Shown: piece by piece, positions 1 through 7,681 of the stretch
How positions within the stretch are numbered: position 1 is the stretch's first letter
How the letters are laid out: each line of letters begins with the position of its first letter
Assembly: GCA_035463295.1 (NCBI GenBank)
Contig: DATHTK010000085.1
Span: 1 to 23,287 of the forward strand
Length of the DNA stretch: 23,287 bases
DNA from: DATHTK01 sp035463295
GTDB lineage: Bacteria; Actinomycetota; Rubrobacteria; Rubrobacterales; Rubrobacteraceae
Direction of reading: 5' to 3'
The notes under the pieces: generated by a model
What the model was told of the DNA's origin: nothing
The model's input: only the letters and a program-made list of their open reading frames with translations
Database searches by the model: none
Program-made: the position numbers and the translations under genes

Positions 1-432
1 GGGGGGTGGGGTCCCATCTCCACGCCGACGCTGCTCTCCTCGGGGCGCATGGAGCCGCGCAAGGTGGTCGGCACCGTGGACACCAGCGAGTTCATCGTCG
101 CCCTCTCCGCCAGTGTCGGGTTCCTCATCGCGCTCAGTTTCGCCGAGGTGCCGTGGGGCATAGTAGGGGCGCTGCTCATCGGCGGGCTCATCGCCGCCCC
201 GGTCGCCGCCTGGGTGGTGCGCATCCTCCCGATGCGCGTGTTGGGGACGGCGGTCGGCGGGGTTATCCTCATCACGAACATGAAGACCTTTCTCGAGGCC
301 ATCGGAGTGACCGGGGTCCTCACGTACGTCATCTACGTTGTCATTGTCGCGGTCTGGGTAGCGGCGCTCGTCCACTCGATAGTCATAAACCGCTACGAGA
401 AGCGGATAGCGGAGAAAGACCAGCCCGTCTAG
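1..432 (+). CDS. TauE/SafE-family membrane permease, C-terminal part
   Basis: The frame is open from the first base, so the 5' end lies outside the window; 143 residues are visible before the TAG stop. The stretch near the start, GGWGPISTPTLLSSGR followed by PRKVVGTVDTSEF, is the conserved repeat motif of the TauE/SafE sulfite/organosulfonate exporter family. After it come four hydrophobic segments, ending in a short basic tail (NRYEKRIAEKDQPV) that would be cytoplasmic. Members of this family move small anions such as sulfite or sulfoacetate across the inner membrane, but the substrate cannot be read from the sequence. The internal ATG at base 49 is only a methionine inside the motif and not the true start. 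The family assignment is firm; a role linked to the downstream genes is not shown. Confidence 0.85.
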   Translation, partial: GGWGPISTPTLLSSGRMEPRKVVGTVDTSEFIVALSASVGFLIALSFAEVPWGIVGALLIGGLIAAPVAAWVVRILPMRVLGTAVGGVILITNMKTFLEAIGVTGVLTYVIYVVIVAVWVAALVHSIVINRYEKRIAEKDQPV

Positions 433-510
433 AGCGGCTCGCGAAAATCACGCGCGGCTGGCGGGTGGTGTACCGTACGGTCGTGAGAGAGAGGAGCGCG
501 GGGACGGCGA

Positions 511-801
511 GTAGAGTTCCACTAGAGCCTCGTGAGCCTGTACTCGTACCTGGCGCACCGCGAGATCCGGGGCATCTGCGCCGAGTGCGGAGCAGAGGGC
601 GCCGCGAGGTCGGGAGGAGTCCGACGAGAACGGAGCGCTCTCCGAGATGGCGCGGCGGCTGGGACCAGGTCCCGAGGAGGTCTTCGAGGGGCGGCTGAGC
701 GGGGTACGTTCGGGGCACCGACCTTCTTTGTTGATGAGGACACGTTCTGGGGCAACGACCTCTTGCACTTTATCGAAGCGGCGCTAGGGCGCGGTCCGTA
801 G
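511..801 (+). pseudogene. Decayed 2-hydroxychromene-2-carboxylate isomerase-like (DsbA/kappa-GST fold) gene
   Basis: Reading from 511 gives VEFH, a TAG stop at 523, then SLVSLYSYLAHREIRGICAE, which resembles the N-terminus of HCCA isomerases (typically VEFYYDFxSPYSYLAHRE). The C-terminal end in the same frame, GTFGAPTFFVDEDTFWGNDL, is the family's cis-proline region. Between them the +1 frame carries a family-like helix (ALSEMARRLGPGPEEVFEG), so at least two frame changes are needed. The whole stretch is about 290 bases against about 600 for a normal member. In-frame stop, frameshifts and internal deletion together indicate a dead gene. A GTG at 532 opens an 89-codon frame, but its middle section is out of register with the family. 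The parent was probably a glutathione-dependent or DsbA-like isomerase of aromatic catabolism. Confidence 0.55.
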
Positions 802-818
802 CCGGGTGCCGGCGGTTC

Positions 819-847
819 TTGTTTCGCGCTTCTCCTGTCCCTAGAAT
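819..847 (+). promoter_or_regulatory. Possible sigma70-type promoter upstream of the first MHS gene
   Basis: TTGTTT (819-824) and TAGAAT (842-847) are separated by exactly 17 bases. This would give a 5' leader of about 160 bases before the ATG at 1016. The -10 box is good and the -35 box is weak. No dyad is evident beside it. Confidence 0.3.
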
Positions 848-1015
848 GTCCTCGAGGGAAGACCGTCGGGGGAAAAGGAGCGGGGATCGTCGAGTATTCC
901 GCTGGTCTAGAGCTTGGGCGACTCGTGTTAGTCGGGGGTGCTTCTTGCAGCTGGGGCGCCGTAGTCAACGCGCCGGGTATGTAGTCGGGATTACCGCGGA
1001 TCGGGGAGGGAGTTC

Positions 1016-2371
1016 ATGGAGAACGCAAGTGGTCAGCAGCCGGTACAGGGGGCGGAGATCAGGAAGGTCGCCCTGGCGAGCTTTATCGGCACCGCCATCG
1101 AGTGGTACGACTACTTCCTCTACGGGACGGCGGCGGCGCTCGTCTTCAACGTCCTCTTCTTCCCGGATTTCTCCCCGCTGGCCGGGACGCTGGCGTCCTT
1201 CGCCACCTTCGCCGTGGGGTTCTTCGCTCGGCCCGTAGGAGGGGTGATATTCGGCCACTTCGGGGACAGGATCGGGCGCAAGACCATGCTGGTTATAACG
1301 CTCCTCATAATGGGGGTCGCGACCTTCCTAATCGGCTTGCTGCCGACGTTCGAGACCATCGGCGTGTGGGCGCCGATCCTGCTCGTCGTGCTGCGGGTCT
1401 TCCAGGGCTTCGGCGTCGGCGGGGAGTGGGGCGGGGCGGTCCTGATGGCCGTCGAGCACTCACCCGAGGGCAAGCGCGGCTTCTACGGCAGTTGGCCTCA
1501 GATGGGCGTCCCGGCGGGGCTCCTGCTCGGGACCCTCGCTGTCTACCTGTTCGCCGCGGTGCTCCCGGAGGAGCAGTTTCTGGCCTGGGGCTGGCGGATA
1601 CCGTTCCTGCTCAGCATAGTGCTCGTTGGCGTGGGCCTCTACATCCGGCTGGCCATCTCCGAGTCGCCGGCGTTCCGGCGGGTGCAGGAGAGCCATACCG
1701 AGGCGCCCATGCCCATAGTGGACGTGCTGCGCACCTATCCGAAGGCCGTGCTCATAGCCATGGGCCTCAGGGTCGCCGAGAATGGTTCCTTCTACGTCTT
1801 CAGCGTCTTCGTCCTGGCCTACGTCACCGAGCAACTCGGGTTGCCGAACAGCCTGGTGCTGGCCGGCGTCATGATCGCCTCGGCCATCGAGCTCTTCGCG
1901 ATCCCGTTCTACGGGAGCCTCTCGGACAGGCTCGGTCGGCGCCCGGTGTACATGTGGGGCGCGGTCTTCTCGCTGCTCTTCGCCTTCCCGTTCTTCTGGC
2001 TCATAAACACCGAGGTGAGGGTCCTGATCTGGCTCGCCATCGTCCTGGCGCTCGTAGCGGGCCACGCCGCGATGTACGGTCCGCAGGCGGCGTTCTTCTC
2101 GGAGCTCTTCGGGACCCGCGTCCGGTACTCCGGAGCTTCATTGGGCTACCAGCTGGCCTCGGTCTTCGCCGGCGGCCTCTCGCCGTTTATCGCGACCGCG
2201 CTGCTGGCCGCCTTCGGGTACTGGGCGGTCGCGCTGTACCTCGCTGCTATGGCACTGATCACCATAGTGGCGGTCATCCTGGCTACCGAGACGTTCCAGG
2301 AAGATATTGGCGCAGACCAGGACCAGGAGCGCCGGCTTATCCGGGCGAGCTCGGGGGATGATTCCCGCTAA
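1016..2371 (+). CDS. MHS-family MFS metabolite:H+ symporter (copy 1)
   Basis: This 451-residue protein is a major facilitator of the metabolite:H+ symporter group (relatives include ShiA and ProP). Diagnostic pieces are IEWYDYFLYGTAAAL near residue 29, the loop 2-3 motif GHFGDRIGRK, GVGGEWGGAVLM in the fourth helix and the repeat of the loop motif, SLSDRLGRRP, in the second half. Twelve membrane helices are expected from the hydrophobic pattern. The ATG at 1016 follows GGGGAGGG at a suitable distance. It precedes the 3-hydroxybutyrate dehydrogenase/acetoacetyl-CoA synthetase pair, and a close paralog follows that pair, so import of 3-hydroxybutyrate, acetoacetate or another short monocarboxylate is a reasonable inference. 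A hairpin right after the stop suggests a separate transcription unit. Confidence 0.93.
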   Translation: MENASGQQPVQGAEIRKVALASFIGTAIEWYDYFLYGTAAALVFNVLFFPDFSPLAGTLASFATFAVGFFARPVGGVIFGHFGDRIGRKTMLVITLLIMGVATFLIGLLPTFETIGVWAPILLVVLRVFQGFGVGGEWGGAVLMAVEHSPEGKRGFYGSWPQMGVPAGLLLGTLAVYLFAAVLPEEQFLAWGWRIPFLLSIVLVGVGLYIRLAISESPAFRRVQESHTEAPMPIVDVLRTYPKAVLIAMGLRVAENGSFYVFSVFVLAYVTEQLGLPNSLVLAGVMIASAIELFAIPFYGSLSDRLGRRPVYMWGAVFSLLFAFPFFWLINTEVRVLIWLAIVLALVAGHAAMYGPQAAFFSELFGTRVRYSGASLGYQLASVFAGGLSPFIATALLAAFGYWAVALYLAAMALITIVAVILATETFQEDIGADQDQERRLIRASSGDDSR

Positions 2372-2394
2372 GACCTGAAGGGTCCTCTCCCAGG

Positions 2395-2434
2395 CCGCCC
2401 GTTGCGCTCAACGCGACGGGCGGTTCTGGTCTTA
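2395..2434 (+). terminator. Intrinsic terminator after MHS copy 1
   Basis: CCGCCCGTTGCG (2395-2406) pairs with CGCGACGGGCGG (2412-2423) over 12 positions with one G:U pair and a 5-base loop (CTCAA). It is followed by TTCTGGTCTT, a broken T-tract, as is common in GC-rich genomes. It lies 24 bases after the stop codon. Confidence 0.6.
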
Positions 2435-2455
2435 CGAGTTGGCGGGATTCCCTGA

Positions 2456-2482
2456 TTGGTCGCGAGGGTATGACTCTATACT
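2456..2482 (+). promoter_or_regulatory. Possible promoter for the bdhA-aacS operon
   Basis: TATACT (2477-2482) is a good -10 box; upstream TTGGTC (2456-2461) is a weak -35 box with 15-base spacing. Just downstream, GCCTG-TTGCG-CAGGC forms a short dyad that could be an operator. The position, between the terminator and the TTG start at 2540, supports an own promoter for this operon. Confidence 0.3.
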
Positions 2483-2539
2483 GACCGGGCCTGTTGCGCA
2501 GGCTCGAAGGGACGAGGGATTCTTGGATCGGGGGAGATC

Positions 2540-3325
2540 TTGAGCGAGACTTCCATAGTGTCGGGTCCGTCGGCCGTCGGGCCGGACCTCGGCGGGCGCA
2601 GCGCGCTGGTAACGGGGGCGGCGAGCGGCATCGGCCAGGCTTGCGCCGAGAGGCTGGCCCGGGCGGGCGCCTCGGTCACCGTTCTGGATCTCGACGGCGA
2701 CGCCGCGAAAAGGGTGGCGGAAAAGATCGGCGGGGAGGCGCTCCAGGCCGACCTCTCCGACTACTCCGTTTTGGACGGTCTGGAGGTAAAGGCGGACATC
2801 GTCGTGAACAACGCGGGGCTGCAGCACGTCGCGCCGGTGGAGGAGTTCCCGCCCGAGCGGTTCTCCATGATGTTGCGGGTCATGCTCGAGGCACCGTTCA
2901 GGCTCGTGCGGAAGGCGTTGCCGGGGATGTATGAGAACGGGTGGGGACGGATCATCAACATCTCGTCGGTGCACGGCCTGAGGGCCTCGCCGTACAAGTC
3001 TGGCTATGTCTCGGCGAAGCACGGTCTCGAGGGGCTCTCGAAGGTGATAGCGCTGGAAGGGGGACCAAGGGGGGTCACCTCCAACTGCATCGACCCGGCC
3101 TACGTGAGGACCCCGCTAGTGGAGAAGCAGATCTCCGACCAGGCCCGTGCGCACGGCATCGCCGAGGACGAGGTCATAGAGCGGATCATGCTCACGGAGC
3201 CCGCGATCAAACGCCTCATCGAACCGGAGGAGGTCGCCGCGGTGACCGCCTTTCTCTGCACGCCGGAGGCGTCGTTTATCAACGGCTCCTCCCTCGTGAT
3301 GGACGGCGGGTGGACCGCCCGCTGA
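2540..3325 (+). CDS. bdhA: D-3-hydroxybutyrate dehydrogenase (SDR family)
   Basis: It oxidises 3-hydroxybutyrate to acetoacetate with NAD+. The 261-residue protein has the SDR cofactor motif TGAASGIG (25-32), NNAG (90-93) and the catalytic set S143, Y156, K160. The stretches NNAGLQHVAPVEEFPPE, SVHGLRASPYKSGY and DQARAHGIAEDEVI are signature sequences of 3-hydroxybutyrate dehydrogenases and separate it from generic FabG proteins. The TTG at 2540 follows GGGGAG at only 3 bases; an in-frame GTG at 2558 is the alternative, and either leaves the fold intact. Only 28 bases separate it from the acetoacetyl-CoA synthetase gene, so the product of this enzyme is the substrate of the next: a complete route from 3-hydroxybutyrate to acetoacetyl-CoA. 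Function is assigned with high confidence from family-specific sequence and context. Confidence 0.93.
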   Translation: MSETSIVSGPSAVGPDLGGRSALVTGAASGIGQACAERLARAGASVTVLDLDGDAAKRVAEKIGGEALQADLSDYSVLDGLEVKADIVVNNAGLQHVAPVEEFPPERFSMMLRVMLEAPFRLVRKALPGMYENGWGRIINISSVHGLRASPYKSGYVSAKHGLEGLSKVIALEGGPRGVTSNCIDPAYVRTPLVEKQISDQARAHGIAEDEVIERIMLTEPAIKRLIEPEEVAAVTAFLCTPEASFINGSSLVMDGGWTAR

Positions 3326-3353
3326 GGGAGAAGGAAACAGAAGGAGAGACACT

Positions 3354-5336
3354 ATGACCGAGACGAGAGAGGGAACCCCGCTCTGGGAGCCTTCCGAGGA
3401 GTTCAAGCGTAACGCCGTCATCACGCGCTACATGCGGTGGCTCGAAGACGAGAAGAACTTCTCTTTCGAGGACTACGGCGCTCTCTGGGAGTGGTCGGTT
3501 AACGACCTGGAGGGCTTCTGGGGCTCGCTCTGGGAGTACTTCGGCGTGACGGCCACACAGCCCTACGAGAGGGTGCTCGGCCGCCGCGAGATGCCGGGCG
3601 CGAAGTGGTTCCCGGGCGCGGAGCTCAACTACGCCGAGCACGTCTTCCGCAACACCGAGGCCCGCCCCGACGAGCCGGCGATCCTGTACAAGTCGGAGAT
3701 AAGACCCCTCGGCGAGATGAGCTGGCGCGAGCTGCGCGAGAGGACTGCCGCCCTCGCCGTAGCCCTCGAGGAGATGGGCGTCGGGCGCGGCGACCGGGTC
3801 GTCGCCTACATCGCGAACGTCCCGGAGGCCGTCGTCGCGTTTCTCGCCTGCGCCTCGGTGGGCGCGGTCTGGTCGAGCGGCTCCCCGGACTTCGGGGCGG
3901 GGAGCATCGTGGACCGGTTCAAGCAGGTAGAGCCGAAGGTCCTCTTCGCGACGGACGGCTACCGCTACGGCGGCAAGGACTTCGACCGGATCGAGGTGGT
4001 CGCGAGGCTGCAAGAGGAGATCCCGAGTCTGGAGAAGACCGTCGTCCTGCCGTACTTGAGCGAGAACCCGGACACGAGCGGCCTCTCGAACGCCGTCCTC
4101 TGGGACGAGCTGCTCGAGGCGCACGCCGGCGCCGATCTCCAGTACGAGCGGGTGCCCTTCGACCATCCTCTGTGGGTGCTCTACTCCTCGGGGACGACCG
4201 GGCTCCCCAAGGCCATCGTGCACAGCCAGGGCGGCATTCTCCTGGAGCACCTCAAGAAGATCTACCTCCACATAGACCTAGGTCCCACCGACCGTTTCTT
4301 CTGGTTCACCACCACGGGCTGGATGATGTGGAACCTGCTCGTGAGCGGCCTCCTCTCCGGGGCTACGATCCTCCTCTACGACGGCAACCCCGGCCACCCG
4401 GATATGAACGCTCTGTGGGAGTTCGCCGAGGAGACCGGCATGACGCACTTCGGGACCAGCGCGAGCTACTTGACCGGGTGCATGAATGCCGAGATAGAGC
4501 CGGGACGGGACTTCGACCTGGCTAGTCTCAAGGGCGTCGGCTCTACGGGCTCTCCCTTGCCGCCGGAGGGCTTCGGGTGGGTCTACGAGCACATCAAAGA
4601 GGACGTGTGGCTCTACTCGACAAGCGGCGGCACCGACCTCTGCACGGCCTTCGTCGGCGGCGTCCCACTGCTGCCGGTGCGTTCCGGCGAGCTCCAGTGC
4701 CGCTCCCTTGGGGCGAAGGTCGAGGCGTTCAACGAAGAGGCGCGGCCCGTTATCGACCAGGTGGGGGAGCTCGTCATCACCGCGCCCATGCCCTCGATGC
4801 CGATCTACCTCTGGAACGACCCCGAGGGGGAGCGCTACCGGGAGAGCTACTTCGACGTGTATCCCGGCATCTGGCGGCACGGGGACTGGATCAAGGTCAA
4901 AGAGAACGGCGCCTGCGTCATCTACGGCCGGAGCGACTCGACCATAAACCGCGGCGGCGTCAGGATGGGGACGGCGGAGATCTACTCCGCCGTGGAGAAG
5001 GTCGAGGAGGTTACGGACAGCCTCGTCGTGGACATCCACAAGCCCGACGGCAGCGCCTTTATGCCCCTCTTCGTGGTCCTGGAGGAAGGCGCCGAGCTCG
5101 ACGAGGACGTGACGAAGAGGATCAAGCAGAGCATCCGTGAGAACGCCTCTCCGCGCCACGTGCCCAACGAGGTGCTCGCCGTCCCCGAGGTCCCGCGTAC
5201 CCTGAACGGCAAGAAGCTCGAGGTCCCCGTCAAGAAGATACTCTCCGGGACCCCGCCCGAAGAGGCGGCGAGCAAGGACTCTTTGAGCAACCCGAACTCG
5301 CTCGACCGCTTCGCCGAGCTCGCCGAGAAGCTCTGA
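3354..5336 (+). CDS. aacS: Acetoacetate-CoA ligase (acetoacetyl-CoA synthetase)
   Basis: The 660-residue protein activates acetoacetate with ATP and CoA through an acetoacetyl-adenylate. Family-specific landmarks are the N-terminal LWEPSEEFKRN and WFPGAELNYAEH, the P-loop YSSGTTGLPK (277-286), the adenylate motif YSTSGGTDLC (421-430), the hinge region GRSDSTINRGGVRMG (525-539) and the acylation lysine in PRTLNGKK (about K620). The length equals that of typical bacterial AACS, which is longer than medium-chain ligases. The ATG at 3354 follows AAGGAGAG with 6-base spacing. It is co-transcribed with the 3-hydroxybutyrate dehydrogenase immediately upstream. The acetoacetyl-CoA made can be split by thiolase to acetyl-CoA or used in polyhydroxyalkanoate metabolism; no thiolase lies in the window. 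Confidence 0.96.
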   Translation: MTETREGTPLWEPSEEFKRNAVITRYMRWLEDEKNFSFEDYGALWEWSVNDLEGFWGSLWEYFGVTATQPYERVLGRREMPGAKWFPGAELNYAEHVFRNTEARPDEPAILYKSEIRPLGEMSWRELRERTAALAVALEEMGVGRGDRVVAYIANVPEAVVAFLACASVGAVWSSGSPDFGAGSIVDRFKQVEPKVLFATDGYRYGGKDFDRIEVVARLQEEIPSLEKTVVLPYLSENPDTSGLSNAVLWDELLEAHAGADLQYERVPFDHPLWVLYSSGTTGLPKAIVHSQGGILLEHLKKIYLHIDLGPTDRFFWFTTTGWMMWNLLVSGLLSGATILLYDGNPGHPDMNALWEFAEETGMTHFGTSASYLTGCMNAEIEPGRDFDLASLKGVGSTGSPLPPEGFGWVYEHIKEDVWLYSTSGGTDLCTAFVGGVPLLPVRSGELQCRSLGAKVEAFNEEARPVIDQVGELVITAPMPSMPIYLWNDPEGERYRESYFDVYPGIWRHGDWIKVKENGACVIYGRSDSTINRGGVRMGTAEIYSAVEKVEEVTDSLVVDIHKPDGSAFMPLFVVLEEGAELDEDVTKRIKQSIRENASPRHVPNEVLAVPEVPRTLNGKKLEVPVKKILSGTPPEEAASKDSLSNPNSLDRFAELAEKL

Positions 5337-5360
5337 ACCCGACCGCCTCGAAAGTAGCAA

Positions 5361-5389
5361 TTGACTCTAAATCGGGAACTGATTAATCT
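5361..5389 (+). promoter_or_regulatory. Promoter candidate for MHS copy 2
   Basis: TTGACT (5361-5366) and TAATCT (5384-5389) are spaced by 17 bases, in an AT-richer patch of the 134-base gap after aacS. The -35 box matches five of six consensus bases. The transcript would start near 5397, about 75 bases before the GTG start at 5471. Confidence 0.42.
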
Positions 5390-5470
5390 GTTCTCGGGAA
5401 TGGGTTGGAAGGGGACGTTGACGGTTTGCCGGCGGCTTCGGGCGTCCCCCCGGACGGGAAAGGAGCACAC

Positions 5471-6814
5471 GTGGAGAGGGCAGGGGGTGAGGATCGCGGT
5501 AACGTCTCCTCCGTCAGGAAGGTGGCGATGGCGAGCCTCATAGGGACGACGATCGAGTGGTACGACTTCTTTATCTACGGGACGGCGGCGGCGCTGGTCT
5601 TCGGGACGTTGTTCTTCCCGGAGTTCAGCCCGACGGCCGGGACGCTGGCCGCCTTCGCCACTTTCGGTGTCGGGTTCTTTGCGCGGCCGGTGGGAGGGAT
5701 AATCTTCGGCCACTTCGGGGACAGGATCGGGCGCAAGGCCATGCTGGTGGTCTCGTTGACGATGATGGGTGTCGCCACGGTCCTTATAGGCCTCTTGCCG
5801 GGCTACGCGGCGATCGGGGTGGCGGCGCCGCTCCTGCTCGTCGTGCTGCGCTTCGTGCAGGGCCTCGGGGTCGGCGGGGAGTGGGGTGGGGCGGTGCTTA
5901 TGGCCGTCGAGCACTCGCCCCCCGGGAGGCGCGGCTTCTACGGGAGCTGGCCGCAGATGGGCGTCCCGGCAGGGCTCATACTCTCGAACCTGGTCTTTCT
6001 CAGCGTGGCGAGCCTGCCCGAGCAGCAGTTTCTGGCCTGGGGTTGGCGGATACCGTTCCTGCTCAGCATAGTGCTCGTGGGCGTCGGGCTCTTTATCCGG
6101 CTGAGGATCATGGAGAGCCCTGCCTTCAACCGGGTAAAGGAGAGCCAGACCGAGGCCCGGATGCCCATAGTGGACGTCCTGCGCGCCTACCCCAAGCAGG
6201 TGCTGCTGGCCGCGGGCGCGTTTCTCGTCATCAACGCGTACTTCTACATCCTCGTCTCGTACCTGATCAACTACGCCACCGCAGAGGCGGGGATGACCAA
6301 CAGCACGATACTCACGGTCGTCCTGATCTCCAGCGTCGTCAGCTTCTTCGCCATACCGTATTTCGCCGGGCTCTCGGACAGGTTCGGCCGGAGGCCGCTC
6401 TACCTCGTGGGTGTGGTGGGCATGGGGATCTCGGCCTTTCTACTCTTCTGGGCTACCGACACCGGCTCGTTCTGGCTCACCCTGGCCGCGCACATATTCG
6501 GGCTCGGGTCATTGAGCGTGGCCTACGGTCCACAGGCGGCCTTCTACGCCGAGATGTTCGGGACGCGGGTTCGCTACAGCGGCATCTCGCTCGGCTACCA
6601 GGGGGGCTCGATCTTCGGCGGCGCTCTGGCCCCGTTTATCGCCACCTGGCTCTTCGCCGCGACGGGAACCTCGACCTCCATCGCCGTGTACGTGGCGGTG
6701 CTCGCCGCGCTCTCCTTCGTCTGCGCATACATGGCAACGGAGACCTACCGGACCGACATAGATGCCGAAGGCGCCGAAGAGAAGCGCTTGATCAGGGAAG
6801 CAGGGACCGGGTAA
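5471..6814 (+). CDS. MHS-family MFS metabolite:H+ symporter (copy 2)
   Basis: This 447-residue protein is a close paralog of the symporter at 1016-2371: IEWYDFFIYGTAAALVFG, GHFGDRIGRK, GVGGEWGGAVLMAVEHSP and GSWPQMGVPAG are nearly the same in both. I chose the GTG at 5471 because AAAGGAG (5459-5465) lies 5 bases upstream and the resulting N-terminus matches copy 1 in length; the frame is open back to a TTG at 5405, which would add 22 unlikely residues. The second-half loop reads GLSDRFGRRP. The two copies differ most in the helices of the second half (ALIAMGLRVAENGSFYV in copy 1 against AAGAFLVINAYFYI here), which could mean different substrates, for example two related short acids. Twelve membrane helices are expected. 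Confidence 0.93.
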   Translation: MERAGGEDRGNVSSVRKVAMASLIGTTIEWYDFFIYGTAAALVFGTLFFPEFSPTAGTLAAFATFGVGFFARPVGGIIFGHFGDRIGRKAMLVVSLTMMGVATVLIGLLPGYAAIGVAAPLLLVVLRFVQGLGVGGEWGGAVLMAVEHSPPGRRGFYGSWPQMGVPAGLILSNLVFLSVASLPEQQFLAWGWRIPFLLSIVLVGVGLFIRLRIMESPAFNRVKESQTEARMPIVDVLRAYPKQVLLAAGAFLVINAYFYILVSYLINYATAEAGMTNSTILTVVLISSVVSFFAIPYFAGLSDRFGRRPLYLVGVVGMGISAFLLFWATDTGSFWLTLAAHIFGLGSLSVAYGPQAAFYAEMFGTRVRYSGISLGYQGGSIFGGALAPFIATWLFAATGTSTSIAVYVAVLAALSFVCAYMATETYRTDIDAEGAEEKRLIREAGTG

Positions 6815-6841
6815 CCGGATACCCCCCCAGGCCGTTCGTTC

Positions 6842-6871
6842 GCCCCTCGCGCGCCGGCCGCGGGGGGCTTT
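6842..6871 (+). terminator. Hairpin between MHS copy 2 and the crotonase gene
   Basis: GCCCCTCGCG (6842-6851) pairs with CGCGGGGGGC (6859-6868) over 10 positions with one G:U pair and a 7-base loop. Only TTT follows, so it may terminate poorly or act as an attenuator; the ribosome binding site of the next gene starts 5 bases later. Confidence 0.4.
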
Positions 6872-6889
6872 ACGTGGAAGGAGCCGCGC

Positions 6890-7681
6890 GTGAACGAGAC
6901 TGTTGTCTTCCAGAGAGACTCGAACGTGGCGACCATCGCGTTGAACCGCCCGCAGAGGCTCAACGCCTTCGACGGACGGATGCACGAGGAGCTGCACGCG
7001 GCGCTCGAGAGCGCCGCAACCGACGACGAAGTTCGCTGCGTCGTGCTTCGGGGCAAGGGGCGTGGGTTCTCCGCCGGAGCCGACCTGAGCAGCGAGGACC
7101 TGAGCCGCGAGGGGGGCGAGGCGCCCGACCTCGGCGAGTACCTGCGCAGGACCTACAGCCGGACGGTCAAGAGGATCGCTGCGATGGAGAAGCCCGTTCT
7201 CGCCTCGCTGCACGGGCCCGTCTACGGTGCCGGCGTGGGACTCGCCCTCGCCTGCGACCTCCGCATAGCGGCGGAGAGCGCGAAGTTCTCGGTGGCTTTT
7301 GTCAAGATCGGGCTCATGCCCGACGCCGGGGTCTCGTTCTTCCTGCCGCGCGTCGTCGGCCTCGGACGCGCGATGGAGATGAGCATGCTCGGCGAAGCCC
7401 TGGACTCCGCAGAAGCGCACCACATCGGGCTCGTGAACCGGGTCGTCCCCGACGAGAGCCTCGGGGAGGCGACGGCCGGGCTCGCCGAGCGTCTCGCCGC
7501 GATGCCCACGAAGGCTCTCGCGCAGACCAAATCCTCCCTTTACGCGAGCTTCGAGAACGACCTGGGGACCGTCCTGCAGATGGAGGCCGAGGGACAGGCC
7601 CTCTGCGGCTACACCTCCGACCACGAAGAGGGTGTCGGCGCGTTCTTCGAGAAGCGCGCTCCGAACTTCACGGGACGGTAG
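6890..7681 (+). CDS. Enoyl-CoA hydratase/isomerase family protein (PaaG-like crotonase)
   Basis: The 263-residue protein has the crotonase layout: LNRPQRLNAF (18-27), the oxyanion-hole segment GKGRGFSAGADL, the second one GPVYGAGVGLALACD, and the motif KIGLMPDAGVSFFLPR (139-154). The Asp in GLMPDAG and the C-terminal KRAPNFTGR match PaaG, the ring-1,2-epoxyphenylacetyl-CoA isomerase, more than true enoyl-CoA hydratases, so it may be an isomerase or a hydratase acting on an unusual acyl-CoA. The usual second Gly of the PDxGG motif is Val here. The GTG at 6890 follows GGAAGGAG (6876-6883) with 6-base spacing. Its stop shares one base with the start of the acetyltransferase gene. No other paa gene is present, so phenylacetate degradation is not supported by context. 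Confidence 0.92.
   Translation: MNETVVFQRDSNVATIALNRPQRLNAFDGRMHEELHAALESAATDDEVRCVVLRGKGRGFSAGADLSSEDLSREGGEAPDLGEYLRRTYSRTVKRIAAMEKPVLASLHGPVYGAGVGLALACDLRIAAESAKFSVAFVKIGLMPDAGVSFFLPRVVGLGRAMEMSMLGEALDSAEAHHIGLVNRVVPDESLGEATAGLAERLAAMPTKALAQTKSSLYASFENDLGTVLQMEAEGQALCGYTSDHEEGVGAFFEKRAPNFTGR

Noticed and set aside
5405..5470. TTG at 5405 as the start of MHS copy 2
   Set aside because: The GTG at 5471 has AAAGGAG at ideal spacing and gives an N-terminus equal in length to copy 1; the extra 22 residues have no counterpart there.
5557..7680. A very long open frame leading in-frame into the GNAT gene, suggesting a giant fusion protein
   Set aside because: Up to 7680 it is the second frame of the MHS and crotonase genes, rich in Arg, Ala and Gly, with no domain. 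Only 7681-8181 carries family sequence.
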